From Aquarana catesbeiana (taxonomy: Eukaryota; Chordata; Amphibia; Anura; Ranidae): a stretch of 64,000 nucleotides of DNA. Shown piece after piece: positions 10,270 to 22,455 of this stretch (its first letter is position 1; each line of letters starts with the position of its first letter). A program made the position numbers and the translations under genes. The stretch covers positions 344,344,105-344,408,104 of the forward strand of contig NC_133330.1 of assembly GCF_042186555.1 (NCBI RefSeq), written 5' to 3'. The notes below the pieces were generated by a model that saw only the letters and a list, made by a program, of their open reading frames with translations, did not search any database and had not been told where the DNA came from.

Positions 10270-11460
10270 AGAATTAATTTTCCTTCTCGTCCATTGAGGG
10301 ACACAGGAAGTCATTACCTGTTATACTGCTGCCTACAGGAGACTAGGGCACCGGAAAACAAAAAAAAAAAATTAAAGTCGGTCCAGTATAACCCGTCCCA
10401 CAAGGACTCTTTCTGGCACTTTTTGTTTACAAGTAAAAATCTGTATTTTTTGCTAGAAAATAACTTAGAATCCCCGAACATTCTATATATTTTTTTTTAT
10501 AGCAGAGATCCTAGAGAATAAAATGGCGATTGTTGCAATTTTTTATATCACACTGTATTTGCGCAGCGGTTTTGCAAATGCATTTTTTTTTTTGTAAATA
10601 ATACATTTTAATGAGTTAAAAAAAAAAACCATAATACATACCACGATTTTTCTGTAAAACGTGAAAAATTATGTTACGCTGAGTAAATAGATACCTAAAA
10701 TGTCACACTTTAAAATTGCGCTTGCACAAACTATGATACTTAAAAATCTCCATAGGCAGCACTTTAAACTTTTTTTTACAGGTTACCAATTTAGGGTTAC
10801 AAATGAGGTCTAGCGCTAGAATTATCCCTCTTGCTCTGATGTTTGCGGCGATACCTCCCGTGTGTTGTGAACACCGTATACACATGTGTGCACGACTTGC
10901 GTATGTGTTCGCTTGTGCATGGAGGGATGGGGACACTTTATGTTTAATGCTTTAATTTTTTTTTTTCTTATTTATTTATTTATTTATTTTTTTACACTGT
11001 CCCTCTATTTATTTATTTTTTTGTTCTTTTGTATCACTTTTATTCCTATTATAAGGAATCTAAACATGTTTTGTAATAGAAATAAGAGATGACAGGTCCC
11101 CTTTATAGAGAGATATGGGGTTAAAAAGACCCCAAATCTCTCCTTTATCTTTAAAAGCAAAAAAAATAAAAAATGTAATCTTTTTGCTTTAAAAAAAAAA
11201 AAAAAAAAAGTTTACTTTCACTTTGGACCAAAAGTGATGTCATGACATTGCTCAGATCCTTCAAGGCCATAGAGGTGATCAAAGACCATCCAGTCTTTGA
11301 TTGCCTCCCTGAGCAGCCGACCACATCGTCGGATCGTTCCTCTGGATCGTTCCTCGGGATTGCCGGTTTGAACAGTAAGCCCGAGAAACACCGGCAAATG
11401 GCGGGGGTTTGAGGGGGGACGTCCCCTCCCGCCGCTGCTGAAAGCGTTTCAGTGGCTCAT
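10270..11460. repeat. Dispersed frog-type repeats, worn
   Basis: 10285-10350 (TTGAGGGACACAGGAAGTCAT) is the inverse of the host sequence around the Tc1 at 12656-13556. 10540-10800 contains GAGTAAATAGATACC, the inverse of a motif at 18890 and 52345. Long A and T runs occur at 10575, 10960 and 11190. No gene. Confidence 0.5.
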
Positions 11461-11589
11461 AAGCTGCTCAGAATGCATTCATGAGAAAGCCAGCCGCCAG
11501 CTGATAAAAAAAAATACTGGGGTTATGGCTGATAGCTTCAGCCATAACCCTGATAAACCACTTAAAAGTCGTAATGTATATATATGTAT

Positions 11590-12432
11590 TGCGGTCTTGG
11601 AGTTCCAGGCTCCCCCCAAAAAAATACTGTAGCTGCTGACTGTTATTATAAGGACACTTACCTGTCCAGGGATCCAGTGATGTCCTCACCTGAGCCAATT
11701 CTTCAATTGTCTTCGAGGGCAAGCGCCGGCATTGTAAGTAAGGGAAATTGGCAGTGAAGCCTTGCAATTTTCTACTGCGAATGCGCAGATCTCGCTTTGT
11801 GAATCGTCCTGTAGTCTTCTGGGACCTATGATGTGTTCCTGTAGTCTTCTGGGACCTATGATGTGTTCCTGTAGTCTTCTGGGACTTATGATGTGTTCCT
11901 GTAGTCTTCTGGGACCTATGATGTGTTCCTGTAGTTTTCTGGGACCTATGATGATGGTCCTGTAGTCTTCTGGGACCTATGATATGGTCCTGTAGACTTC
12001 TGGGACCTATGATGTGTTCCTGTAGTCTTCTGGGACCTATGAGGTGTTCCTGTAGTTTTCTGGGACCTATGATGATGGTCCTGTAGTCTTCTGGGACCTA
12101 TGATGTGGTCCTGTAGACTTCTGGGACCTATGATGTGGTCCAGTAGTCTTCTGGGACCTATGATGTGGTCCTGTAGTCTTCTGGGACCTATGATGTGTTC
12201 CTGTAGTCTTCTGGGACCTATGATGTGTTCCTGAAAGCTGTGAGGGTTGGGGCAGGGGCCAACTTTCCGTCTCAGATCGCCGTGGCACATCTGTCAAGAA
12301 GTGTGTGTGTGTGTGTGTGGGGGGGGGGGTACCCCCCTCCCAAAAAGTGCCAAATGTGGCAGTGGAAGGGGGGGGCATGGGGGTGCAATCAATCGTAACT
12401 TCCCCTTTTGGGTGAAGTTCTACTTTAAGTGG
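11590..12432 (-). mobile_element. Non-autonomous element (family of 19645-20112), swollen by a minisatellite
   Basis: The left part (GTAGCTGCTGACT, CTTACCTGTCCAGGGATCCA) and the right part (AAAAGTGCCAAATGTGGCA, TTCTACTTTAAG) are the inverse of the two halves of the element at 19645-20112. The middle is replaced by a 30-bp tandem array. Confidence 0.65.
11806..12236. repeat. Minisatellite, 30-bp unit, about 14 copies
   Basis: The unit is GTAGTCTTCTGGGACCTATG plus ATGTGTTCCT. A two-unit block with GATGATGG and a TTTTCT variant recurs (11930 and 12055), which shows block duplication. Open frames on both strands here are artefacts of the repeat. Confidence 0.93.
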
Positions 12433-12655
12433 TGTCGTAGGCGGTTGGATGTCTGGCCTATTTCTTATCCTACAATCGGCTTGCCTAAGTCTTTTCATGG
12501 TGTTCTAAGAGGTTTTATGGCTAACCTTTGGTTACCTGGGTAGTGTTGCTACAAATGTAGTATTCTGGTTGTAGGAGAGGTTATCCTGGACTGTTTTTTT
12601 ATGTGTTTTGTTTGCCAGTGTCCTGTCTTCCTGTAGGTGGTAGTATAACCTGATA

Positions 12656-13556
12656 CACTAAATTGCCAAAATTATTGCATCCCAGTCTTAGTCCGTAGGG
12701 TTCAATATTGAGTTGGCTATAACAGCTTCAACTCTTCTGGGAAGGCTGTCCACAAGGTTTAGGAGGGTGTATATGGAAATGTTTGACCATTCTTCCAGAA
12801 GAGCATTTGTGAGGTCAGGCTGATGTTGGACGAGAAGGCCTGGCTCTCAGTCTCTGCTCTAATTCATCCCAAAGGTGTTCTATCGGGTTGAGGTCAGGAC
12901 TCTGTGCAGGCCAGTCAAGTTCCTCCAAACCAAACTTGCTCATCCATGTCTTTATGGTCCTTGCTTTGTTCACTGGTCCAAATCATTTAGTGAAGGGGGG
13001 ATTATGGGGAGGGGGGATTATGGTGGGGGGTGTTCTTTAGGGGTTGTGCTTGGCCCCTTAGTTCCAGTGAAGGGAACTCTTAAGGCGTCATCACACCAAG
13101 ACATTTTGTTCAATTTCATGCTCCTAACTTTGTGGGAACAGTTTGGGGACGGCCCCTTCCTGTTCCAACATGACTGCCCACCAGTGCACAAAGCAAGATC
13201 CATAAAGACATGGATGAGCGAGTTTGGGGTGGAGGAACTGGACTGGCCTGCACAGAGTCCTGACCTCAACCCCATAGAACACCTTTGGGATGAATTAGAG
13301 CGGAGACTGCAAGCCAGGCCTTCTCGTCCAACATCAGTGCCTGACCTCACAAATGCTCTTCTGGAAGAATGGTGAAACATTCCCATAGACACCCTCCTAA
13401 ACCCTGTGGACGGCCTTCCCAGAAGTGTTGAAGCTGTTATAGCTGCAAAGGGCGGAGCCAACTCAATATTGAACCCTCCGGACTAAGACTGGGATGTCAT
13501 TAAAGTTCATGTGTGTGTAAAGGCAGGCGTCCCAATACTTTTGGTAATATAGTGTG
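12656..13556 (+). mobile_element. Tc1-family element, folded-back deletion derivative
   Basis: The ends CACTAAATTGCCAAAA and TTTTGGTAATATAGTG are inverted and sit between TA dinucleotides (12654-12655, 13557-13558). The host sequence reads on across the insertion and matches the inverse of 10285-10330. The left arm of roughly 300 bp is an inverted copy of the 3' part, so both ends carry transposase C-terminal sequence. Confidence 0.85.
13000..13375 (+). pseudogene. Tc1 transposase, C-terminal part
   Basis: The open stretch reads DILFNFMLLTLWEQFGDGPF, then FQHDCPPVHKA with the second catalytic Asp, then SPDLNPIEHLWDELERRL with the third catalytic residue Glu, and ends LLEEW. The N-terminal DNA-binding domain and first Asp are missing. 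Tc1 enzymes cut and paste their DNA at TA sites; this remnant cannot. The same segment is present, inverted and broken, at 12700-12960. Confidence 0.87.
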
Positions 13557-13599
13557 TATTATGACTTCCTGTGTCCCTCAATGTGCTCACAGAAAAGGG

Positions 13600-14155
13600 T
13601 TTTATGGCGAGTACAAAAATCTCATTATATTTCTATGAATGGATCCCTCTGATATCAGATATTCCTCGGTGAACATTTGGTGTTTTTCCTGATGGAAGTC
13701 CTGGTGGGAAGACGGACATAATATTTCATCATTTCTCCTGTGAATCTCTCGGTGTAAATGAGCTCAGATAAGATAAACAGTTGTTTGTTGTAAGGCCGTG
13801 TATATCAGCGCTGTGTGACACCGAACATCGCCCGTCCACCGCCATAGGGAAAGGTCACTTCAGTCACGGTGTGATTGTTGGGATTATCCGGCTTGTTGAT
13901 GGTGATATGAAAAGGTCAGGACACTTGTACTTACCAGGCGGCTGCTTGTATCCGTATGTAACCCGGCCTCACTCCTATACAAAGCTTCCGCCGCCTCCAA
14001 TTTGTAGATGATGCTTTGTGTTCAGAGATCGGTGTCATGTCACCACGGATGTACATAGACAAGGAACATGCATGGTGGTGGGGTCTCCACATCAATGTCT
14101 GCTCATTGGAAAACTGCAAAACATGTACTCCTTAAATCAGTCCTGTTGTGAAACA
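13600..14155. other. No gene seen; partly unique
   Basis: Mixed composition without recognisable repeats, possibly old unique intron. No splice-bounded coding segment recognised. Confidence 0.35.
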
Positions 14156-14159
14156 TACT

Positions 14160-17100
14160 AAACCAATCCTACTATACTACATACTATACCCTATACTATA
14201 TTCTATACTGGTCCTACTATACCCTATACTATATTCTATACTGGTCCTACTATACCCTATACTATATTCTATACTGGTCCTACTATTCTACATTCTATAT
14301 TAGTCCTACTATACCCTATACTACATTCTATACTAGTCCTACTATACCCTATACTATATTCTATACTGGTCCTACTATACCCTATACTATATTCTATACC
14401 GGTCCTACTATTCTACATTCTATACTAGTCCTACTATACCCTATACTACATTCTATACTAGTCCTACTATACCCTATACTATATTCTATACCCACCCTAC
14501 TATACTATCTTCTATACTGGTCCTACTATACCCTATACTACATTCTATACTGGTCCTACTATACTACATTCTATACTGGTCCTACTATACTACATTCTAT
14601 ACCGGTCTTACTCTACTACATTCTATACTGGCCCTACTATACTCTATACTACATTCTATACCAGTCCTACTATACCCTATACTACATTCTATACCAGTCC
14701 TACTATACTATCTTCTATACCGGTCGTACTATACCCTATACTACATTCTATATTGGTCCTACTATACCCTATACTACATACTATACTGGTCCTACTATAC
14801 CCTATACTACATTCTATACTGGTCCTACTATACTACATACTATACTGGTCCCACTATACCCTATACTACATACTATACTGGTCCTACTATACCCTATACT
14901 ACATTCTATACCGGTCCTACTATATTACATTCTATACCGGCCCTACTATACTCTATACTACATTCTATACCCGCCCTACTATACTATCTTCTATACCGGT
15001 CCTACTATACCCTATACTACATACTATACTGGTCCTACTATACTACATTCTATACCAGTCCTACTATACCCTATACTACATTCTATACCGGTCCTACTAT
15101 ACTACATTCTATACCGGTCCTACTATATTATCTTCTATACCGGTCCTACTATACCCAATACTACATTCTATACCGGCCCTACTATACTCTATACTACATT
15201 CTATACTGGTCCTACTATACCCTATACTACATTCTATACCTGTCCTACTATACCCTATACTACATTCTATACTGGTCCTACTATACTACATACTATACCG
15301 GTCCTACTATACCCTATACTACATTCTATATTGGTCCTACTATACCCTATACTACATACTATACTGGTCCTACTATACCCTATACTACATTCTATACTGG
15401 TCCTACTATACTACATACTATACCGGTCCTACTATACCCTATACTATATTCTATACTGGTCCTACTATACCCTATACTACATTCTATACTGGTTCTACTA
15501 TACTACATTCTATACCGGCCTTACTATTCTCTATACTACATACTATACTGGTCCTACTAATACTATACTACTCCTACTATACTACATTCTATACCGGCCC
15601 TACTATACTAAATACTATACCGGTCCTACTATACTACATTTTATACTGGTCCTACTATACTACATTCTATACCAGTCCTACTATACTCTATACTACATAC
15701 TATACTGGTCCTACTATACTAAATACTACATTCTATACGGGTCCTACTATACCCTATACTACATTCTATACTGGTCCTACTATACTGGTCCTACTATACT
15801 ATATACTATACTGGTCCTACTATACCCTATACTACATACTATACTGGTCCTACTATACCCTATACTACATTCTACACTGGTCCTACTATACTACATACTA
15901 TACCGGTCCTACTATATCCTATACTACATTCTATATTGGTCCTACTATACCCTATACTACATACTATACTGGTCCTACTATACCCTATACTACATTCTAT
16001 ACTTTTCCTACTATACTACATACTATACCGGTCCTACTATATCCTATACTACATTCTATATTGGTCCTACTATACCCTATACTACATTCTATACTGGTTC
16101 TACTATACTACATTCTATACCGGCCCTACTATTCTCTATACTACATACTATACTGGTCCTACTAATACTATACTGGTCCTACTATACTACATACTATACT
16201 GGTCCTACTATACTACATTCTATACCGGCCCTACTATACTCTATACTACATTCTATACTGGTCCTACTATACTACATTCTATACTGGTCCTACTATACTA
16301 CATACTATACCGGTCCTACTATACCCTATACTACATTCTATATTGGTCCTACTATACCCTATACTACATACTATACTGGTCCTACTATACCCTATACTAC
16401 ATTCTATACGGGTCCTACTATACTACATACTATACCGGTCCTACTATACCCTATACTACATTCTATATTGGTCCTACTATACCCTATACTACATTCTATA
16501 CTGGTTCTACTATACTACATACTATACCGGTCCTACTATACCCTATACTACATACTATACTGGTCCTACTATACCCTATACTACATTCTATACTGGTCCT
16601 ACTATACTACATACTATACCGGTCCTACTATATCCTATACTACATTCTATATTGGTCCTACTATACCCTATACTACATTCTATACTGGTTCTACTATACT
16701 ACATACTATACCGGTCCTACTATACCCTATACTACATACTATACTGGTCCTACTATACCCTATACTACATTCTATACTGGTCCTACTATACTACATACTA
16801 TACCGGTCCTACTATACCCAATACTACATTCTATACCGGCCCTACTATACTCTATACTACATTCTATACTGGTCCTACTATACCCTATACTACATTCTAT
16901 ACCTGTCCTACTATACCCTATACTACATTCTATACTGGTCCTACTATACTACATACTATACCGGTCCTACTATATCCTATACTACATTCTATATTGGTCC
17001 TACTATACCCTATACTACATTCTATACTGGTCCTACTATACCCTATACTACATTCTATACTGGTTCTACTATACTCTATACTACATTCTATACCGGTCTT

Positions 17101-18645
17101 ACTATTCTCTATACTACATACTATACTGGTCCTACTAATACTATACTACTCCTACTATACTACATTCTATACCGGCCCCTACTATACTAAATGCTATACC
17201 GGTCCTACTATACTACATTCTATACCAGTCCTACTATACTCTATACTACATACTATACTGGTCCTACTATACTAAATACTACATTCTATACCAGTCCTAC
17301 TATACCCTATACTACATTCTATACTGGTCCTACTATACTACATACTATACCGGTCCTACTATATCCTATACTACATTCTATATTGGTCCTACTATACCCT
17401 ATACTACATACTATACTGGTCCTACTATACCCTATACTACATTCTATACTTTTCCTACTATACTACATACTATACCGGTCCTACTATATCCTATACTACA
17501 TTCTATATTGGTCCTACTATACTACATTCTATACCGGCCCTACTATTCTCTATACTACATACTATACTGGTCCTACTAATACTATACTGGTCCTACTATA
17601 CTACATACTATACTACTCCTACTATACTACATTCTATACCGGCCCTACTATACTCTATACTACATTCTATACTGGTCCTACTATACTACATTCTATACTG
17701 GTCCTACTATACTACATACTATACCGGTCCTACTATACCCTATACTACATTCTATATTGGTCCTACTATACCCTATACTACATACTATACTGGTCCTACT
17801 ATACCCTATACTACATTCTATACGGGTCCTACTATACCCTATACTACATTCTATACTGGTTCTACTATACTACATACTATACCGGTCCTACTATACCCTA
17901 TACTACATACTATACTGGTCCTACTATACCCTATACTACATTCTATACTGGTCCTACTATACTACATACTATACTGGTCCTACTATATCCTATACTACAT
18001 TCTATATTGGTCCTACTATACCCTATACTACATTCTATACTGGTTCTACTATACTACATTCTATACCGGCCCTACTATTCTCTATACTACATACTATACT
18101 GGTCCTACTAATACTATACTGGTCCTACTATACTACATACTATACCGGCCTTACTATTCTCTATACTACATACTATACTGGTCCTACTAATACTATACTA
18201 CTCCTACTATACTAAATACTATACCGGTCCTACTATACCCTATACTATATTCTATACCAGTCCTACTATACTCTATACTACATACTATACTGGTCCTACT
18301 ATACTAAATACTACATTCTATACCGGTCCTACTATACCCTATACTACATTCTATACTGGTCCTACTATACTACATACTATACTGGTCCTACTATACTAAA
18401 TACTACATACTATACTGGTCCTACTATACCCTATACTACATACTATACTTGTCCTACTATACCCTATACTACATTCTATACCGGCCCTACTATACTACAT
18501 ACTATACTGGTCCTACTATACTACATTCTATACTGGTCCTACTATACTACATTCTACACTGGTCCTACTATACTACGTACTATACCAGTTCTACTATACC
18601 CTATACTACATTCTATACTGGTCCTACTATACTACATACTATAAA
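14160..18645. repeat. 4.5-kb AT-rich satellite, 33-bp and 26-bp units
   Basis: Units of 33 bp (TGGTCCTACTATACCCTATA plus CTACATTCTATAC) mix with 26-bp units that lack a 7-bp CCCTATA block. Variants CCGGCCC, TTGGTCC and ACTAATACTATACTACTCC recur in the same order, so there is irregular higher-order structure: the same phrase restarts at 14752, 15330, 15935, 16342, 17384 and 17756. The + strand is almost stop-free and gives open frames up to 619 codons made only of LLYPILHSILV and SYYTLYYILYW. These are not proteins. Confidence 0.97.
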
Positions 18646-18659
18646 ATATAAAATTGTAA

Positions 18660-19160
18660 AAAATTAAGTTGTAAAAAAAAACAAAAAAAAAAACTTCTGG
18701 CACAGACCACATGTCATCAGTGCTCATCAGTGCTTCACATTGGTGCCACTGTCACATGACATTTAAAAAAAAAGTGTCGGTAATCGATATTGGCGAGTAC
18801 TTGAAAAAAGTATCACTACTTGTGCAACCCTAATACTGAAGTTTGTCGACATTTCACGGGCGCACGCAAATTTATGGTTTGACATGTTTGGTATCTATTT
18901 ACTCGGTGCAACCTCCTCTGTTTATATTTTACCCAAAAAGTGGGTCATTTATTGAGTTTTTGTGCCCCCTAAAATTTACTTTTAACATGTTTTTACTGAA
19001 ATTTTGTTGTAATATTGTATAAAATTGGAACTACCACTATTTTATTCTCTCGGGTGTCTGATGTTTTATGTAATCTTCAGGTCTAAAACGATTTTTGAAA
19101 CGTGTGTGTGCAAAGAAAAAAAACACGCAAAAAACGGCTCTGGCAGCGAAAGGGTTAAAG
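18660..19160. repeat. Dispersed repeats (hAT-like end, frog-type repeat)
   Basis: 18780-18835 carries AATCGATATTGGCGAGTACT then TTGTGCAACCCTAAT, an end like that at 3430-3455. 18890-18960 has GGTATCTATTTACTCGGTGC and a ACCCAAAAAGTGGGT stretch that recurs at 52345. Confidence 0.55.
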
Positions 19161-19644
19161 GATAAGTTCACCTTCAGGAATATGTCACATGTTCAACCCG
19201 TAAGCTTTGTTAGTTAAAGTGGAAGTCTGCGCTAAAACTAAAATCTCCGCATCTATAGACACCTGCGATCTAACACTAACCTATCTAGTCCTGTAAGGAA
19301 GAAATCACTATACATAAGTTTTTTGTAGCCGGGAAAATGCCAGAATGTTAAATTAACTCAAAAATATTCTTTTTTTTGAGTTATAACCCTTTAAGGGCTT
19401 TAGAAATGGCAGGAGGCGGGGCGGGGCTTATGGTCGTGTGACTGCAAGCAGTGATCGGGAGGTTTCCGTTAGTGCCAGTCACTGTGCCAGAAATACACAG
19501 GGCGTGCGCCCTCAGCACAGCTCTATTGGCGCTATTGCGCGCATATATAAGCGGTTGCTCGGCCCCAAGGCCCGGCCACCGAGAGACCACGTATTTGCGT
19601 GTGATCTGCGCCAACAGGTTAAGCAGACTGAGGATTATTATTTT
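19161..19644. other. No gene seen
   Basis: Unassigned, GC-richer than its surroundings near 19410-19600, with a TATATAAG at about 19544. No evidence that this is a promoter. Confidence 0.3.
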
Positions 19645-20112
19645 TTAAAGTGGAGTTCCACACAAAAATGGAACTTCCGCTTTTCGGAACCCTCCCCCCC
19701 TCCGGTGTCACATTTGGCACCTTTCAGGGGGGAGGGGGGTGCAGATACCTGTCTAAGACAGGTATTTGCACCCATTTCCGGCATAGACTCCCATGGGAGT
19801 CTACGCCTCTTCCTGTCCCTCCGCGCTGTCTCCTGGGAAACACACAGCTCCCAGGAGAGAGCGGGGACCACTTACGATGCACAGCGCGACTCGCGCATGC
19901 GCAGTAGGGAACCAGGTTCACTTCCTGATTCCCTCACCTAGGATGGCGGTGGTAGCTGCCGAGAACCGAGCGGGTTCTTGGCGTCGCCTGCCGACATCGC
20001 TGGACCCTGGGACAGGTAAGTGGCCATTTATTAAAAGTCAGCAGCTGCAGTATTTGTAGCTGCTGGCTTTTAATATTTTTTTTTTTGCAGCTTGGGTGGA
20101 CTCCCTCTTTAA
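19645..20112. mobile_element. Non-autonomous DNA element, TTAAAG termini
   Basis: The ends TTAAAGTGGAGTTCCAC and GTGGACTCCCTCTTTAA are inverted (14 of 17). Inside are a hairpin TACCTGTCTAAGACAGGTA, a second one around ACTCCCATGGGAGT, and CAGCAGCTGCAG. TTAA at each tip could be a piggyBac-type target site, but the superfamily is not certain. Confidence 0.65.
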
Positions 20113-20400
20113 GGTACTTCTATAGCGCCGCCCATTTACACAGCGCTTTACATATACATTGTACATTCACATCAGTCCCTACCCTCAAGGAGCTTAAAAT
20201 CTAAGGTCCCCAACTCACATTCATATACTAGGGCCAATTTAGACAGAAGCCAATAAACCTCCCAGCATGTCTTTGTAGTGTGGGAGGAAACCGGAGTACC
20301 CGGAGGAAACCCAACACAGGCACAGGGAGAACATGCAAACTCCAGGCAGGTAGTGTCGTGGTTGGAATTCAAACCAGCAACCTTTCTTACTGCTAGGCGA
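20113..20400. mobile_element. LINE (L2/CR1-type) 3' tail fragment
   Basis: It contains ATAGCGCC-CCCATTTACA, CAGCGCTTTACA, GGAGCTTAAAATCTAAGG and GTGGGAGGAAACCGGAGTAC. The GCGCTTTACAA and GAGCTTACAATCTAAG motifs also form the 3' end of the LINE at 22450-24135; another copy is at 28670-28830. Confidence 0.7.
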
Positions 20401-20632
20401 GAGTGCTACCCACTACACCACTGTGCTGCCCACTACACCACTGTGCTACTCGCTACACCACTGTGCTACTCGCTACACCACTGTGCTACTCACTACACCA
20501 CTGTGCTACCCACTACACCACTGTGCCGCCCACTACACCACTGTGCTACCCGCTACACCACTGTGCTACCCGCTACACCACTGTGCTACCCGCTACACCA
20601 CTGTGCTACCCACTACACCACTGTGCCGCCCA
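20400..20632. repeat. Minisatellite, 20-bp unit, about 11 copies
   Basis: The unit CTACCCACTACACCACTGTG grows directly out of the last bases of the LINE tail. The + strand has no stop in the unit and 20 is not a multiple of three, so all three frames are open. Not genes. Confidence 0.95.
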
Positions 20633-20808
20633 GGATGTTGTAAGCAACAGTCAGTGTGGCTGCGGGGAATGCCTCGGCCTCTTATGATTGGTGGGGTGCC
20701 ATGATTGCTTCCTGGTGGGAATAACGCAGGTGGGTTCTGACTGGGATCCTAACATGATCCCTATTTAGAACCTAAGAGCGATGGGGAAACTTTTACTTTT
20801 CTCTCATT
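20633..20808. other. No gene seen
   Basis: Short unassigned spacer. Confidence 0.35.
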
Positions 20809-20985
20809 GGGGTTGATTTTATAAAATTTGGAGAATGCTAAATTTGGTGCAGCTGTGCATGGTAGCCAATCGGCTTCCAACTTCAGCTTGTTCAATTAAT
20901 CTTTGCCAAAAAAAAAAAACCTGGGAGCTGATTGGTTTCTTTTGCAGAGCTGCACTAGATTTTGCACTCTCCAGTAAATATCCCC
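20809..20985. mobile_element. Short fold-back MITE
   Basis: The outer parts are inverted (GGGGTTGATTTTATAAAATT... with a TTTTGCACTCTCCAG stretch at the other end) and the inside carries GCAGCTGTGCA/GCAGAGCTGCA and AGCCAATCGGCTT/AGCTGATTGGTTT. About 177 bp, no coding. Confidence 0.65.
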
Positions 20986-21865
20986 CATCAATGTGTCAAA
21001 CTGGAATGCCATTGGTGATAACCCTAAAATACATATATGCTAGAGAAGAATTTATGAAAAATTTTGGACGCAAAGGAAATTTTGCAAAAATGGTTTCGTT
21101 TTCCTGAGAGCTTTTGAGTTTATTTTAGGTAAGCTCAGCGTAAACTCCCCAGCATTGGTCGTGGGAACGGGTATTGTTGGAATGGATTTCATTGAGTGTC
21201 GAAAATGTTGTAAGCTTTGTCATCAATACATCTTTTCCTTCAGTGCGAGGCCTTCAAACAGTTAACATGATATACGTGTCACTGGTCTTCCTGAGCCTCT
21301 AGATTGCCAGCTTATGGCATTAGGCCGGCTTAGAGCCCCTGATCCCTTCCTCTCTACTCTTGGGCCGAATTGCTTTAAGAGGCAGTAAGGGGCTTTGTGG
21401 CAACACCTGCCCGAGTAAGTCCGAGATTTACTGCTTGCATTGTCTGGGAGGATGGCCGGGGCCGCGTTATCTGATAGAATGGTGGAGGAGAACGTTTATC
21501 CGCTGATAAAACTGCCTCATAAATCCCTTCCACTGACCACCGCACTAAAATCTGCTGATAGGTGACAGGGGACCTCAGCGGGTGACAAATTCCCCTCCCT
21601 CCCCGGGAGCTTGCGCTCTCTTCTGTCTCTTTTTCTCTTCTGTTTCTTTTTCTTCTTCTATACAAGTTTACAAAATCCACAAATACAAAATCCAGATAAT
21701 TAGAGCGTTTCCAGACCACAGAAGATTTTTGTGTTTAGGTCTTAAACATGGAGGCATTTTTTTCCCAAAGCTTGGGAGATTCCTTCAACATTTTTCAAGT
21801 GCTCAGCAAGCGTTTCCTGAGAACATTCTCAGAACACCTGTGAAATACATTCAGACCAGAACCTA
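20986..21865. other. No gene seen
   Basis: Unassigned intron sequence with a TC-rich run at 21590-21660. No feature I can support. Confidence 0.35.
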
Positions 21866-21866
21866 C

Positions 21867-22455
21867 ACCTGGTGTTAATTTTGGCAGCAAATTTCGATTT
21901 AGTTTGAGTCTTATGCCCCGTACACACGATCGGATTTTCCGACAACAAATGTTGGACGTGAGCTTGTTGGCGGAAAGTTCAATCGTGTGTATGCTCCATC
22001 GAACATTTGTTGTCGGACTTTCCGCCAACCAATGTTGGCTAGCAGGTTCTCAAATTTTCCGCCAACAAAACTTTGTTGTCAGACTTTCCAATTCGTGTGT
22101 ACACAAGTCCGTCGCACAAAAGTCCACGCAATGCTCTGAATCAAGTCCGAGCCGGAAGCGCTCGGTCTTGTAAAACTAGCGTTCGTAATGGAGATATCAC
22201 ATGACTATAGAACTTCCTTTTTCTCGGCTCGCCGTACATCTTGTACATCACCACGTTCGTAATTTTTGGCCAATATTTGTGTGACCGTGTGTATGCAAGA
22301 CAAGTTGGAGCCAACAACCTTCAAACAAAATTCCACGTTTTTTTTGTTGGAAAGTCCGATCGTGTGTACGGGGCATTAGTCTTAGGACTATAATGGCATT
22401 TTAGTTTTAGTCCCATTTTAGTCTTCTAGAATTGTTTTAGTTTGTTTAGTCATAT
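21867..22455. repeat. Old TTTTAGT-rich element, interrupted by a MITE
   Basis: 21867-21910 (GTGTTAATTTTGGCAGCAAA) and 22379-22450 (GCATTTTAGTTTTAGTCCC) resume one dispersed repeat on both sides of the MITE. Related sequence is at 24600-24680 and 24820-25050. Confidence 0.6.
21914..22375. mobile_element. Harbinger-like MITE with TTA target duplication
   Basis: The termini are TGCCCCGTACACACGATCGG and its exact inverse at 22356-22375. Direct TTA repeats flank it (21911-21913, 22376-22378), as expected for the PIF/Harbinger superfamily. The 462-bp body has no transposase and several internal inverted motifs (ACAAATGTTGG, CGGAAAGTTC). The ends are nearly unchanged, so it is younger than its host repeat. 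Confidence 0.82.

Noticed and set aside
14753..18667. Very long open reading frames (up to 619 codons) rich in Tyr, Leu and Ile that look like a repetitive membrane protein
   Set aside because: They are the stop-free sense strand of the 33/26-bp satellite, open in all three frames, with no splice context.
19520..19560. TATATAAG in a GC-rich stretch as a promoter
   Set aside because: No gene follows and the stretch adjoins dispersed repeats; a lone TATA-like word is weak evidence.
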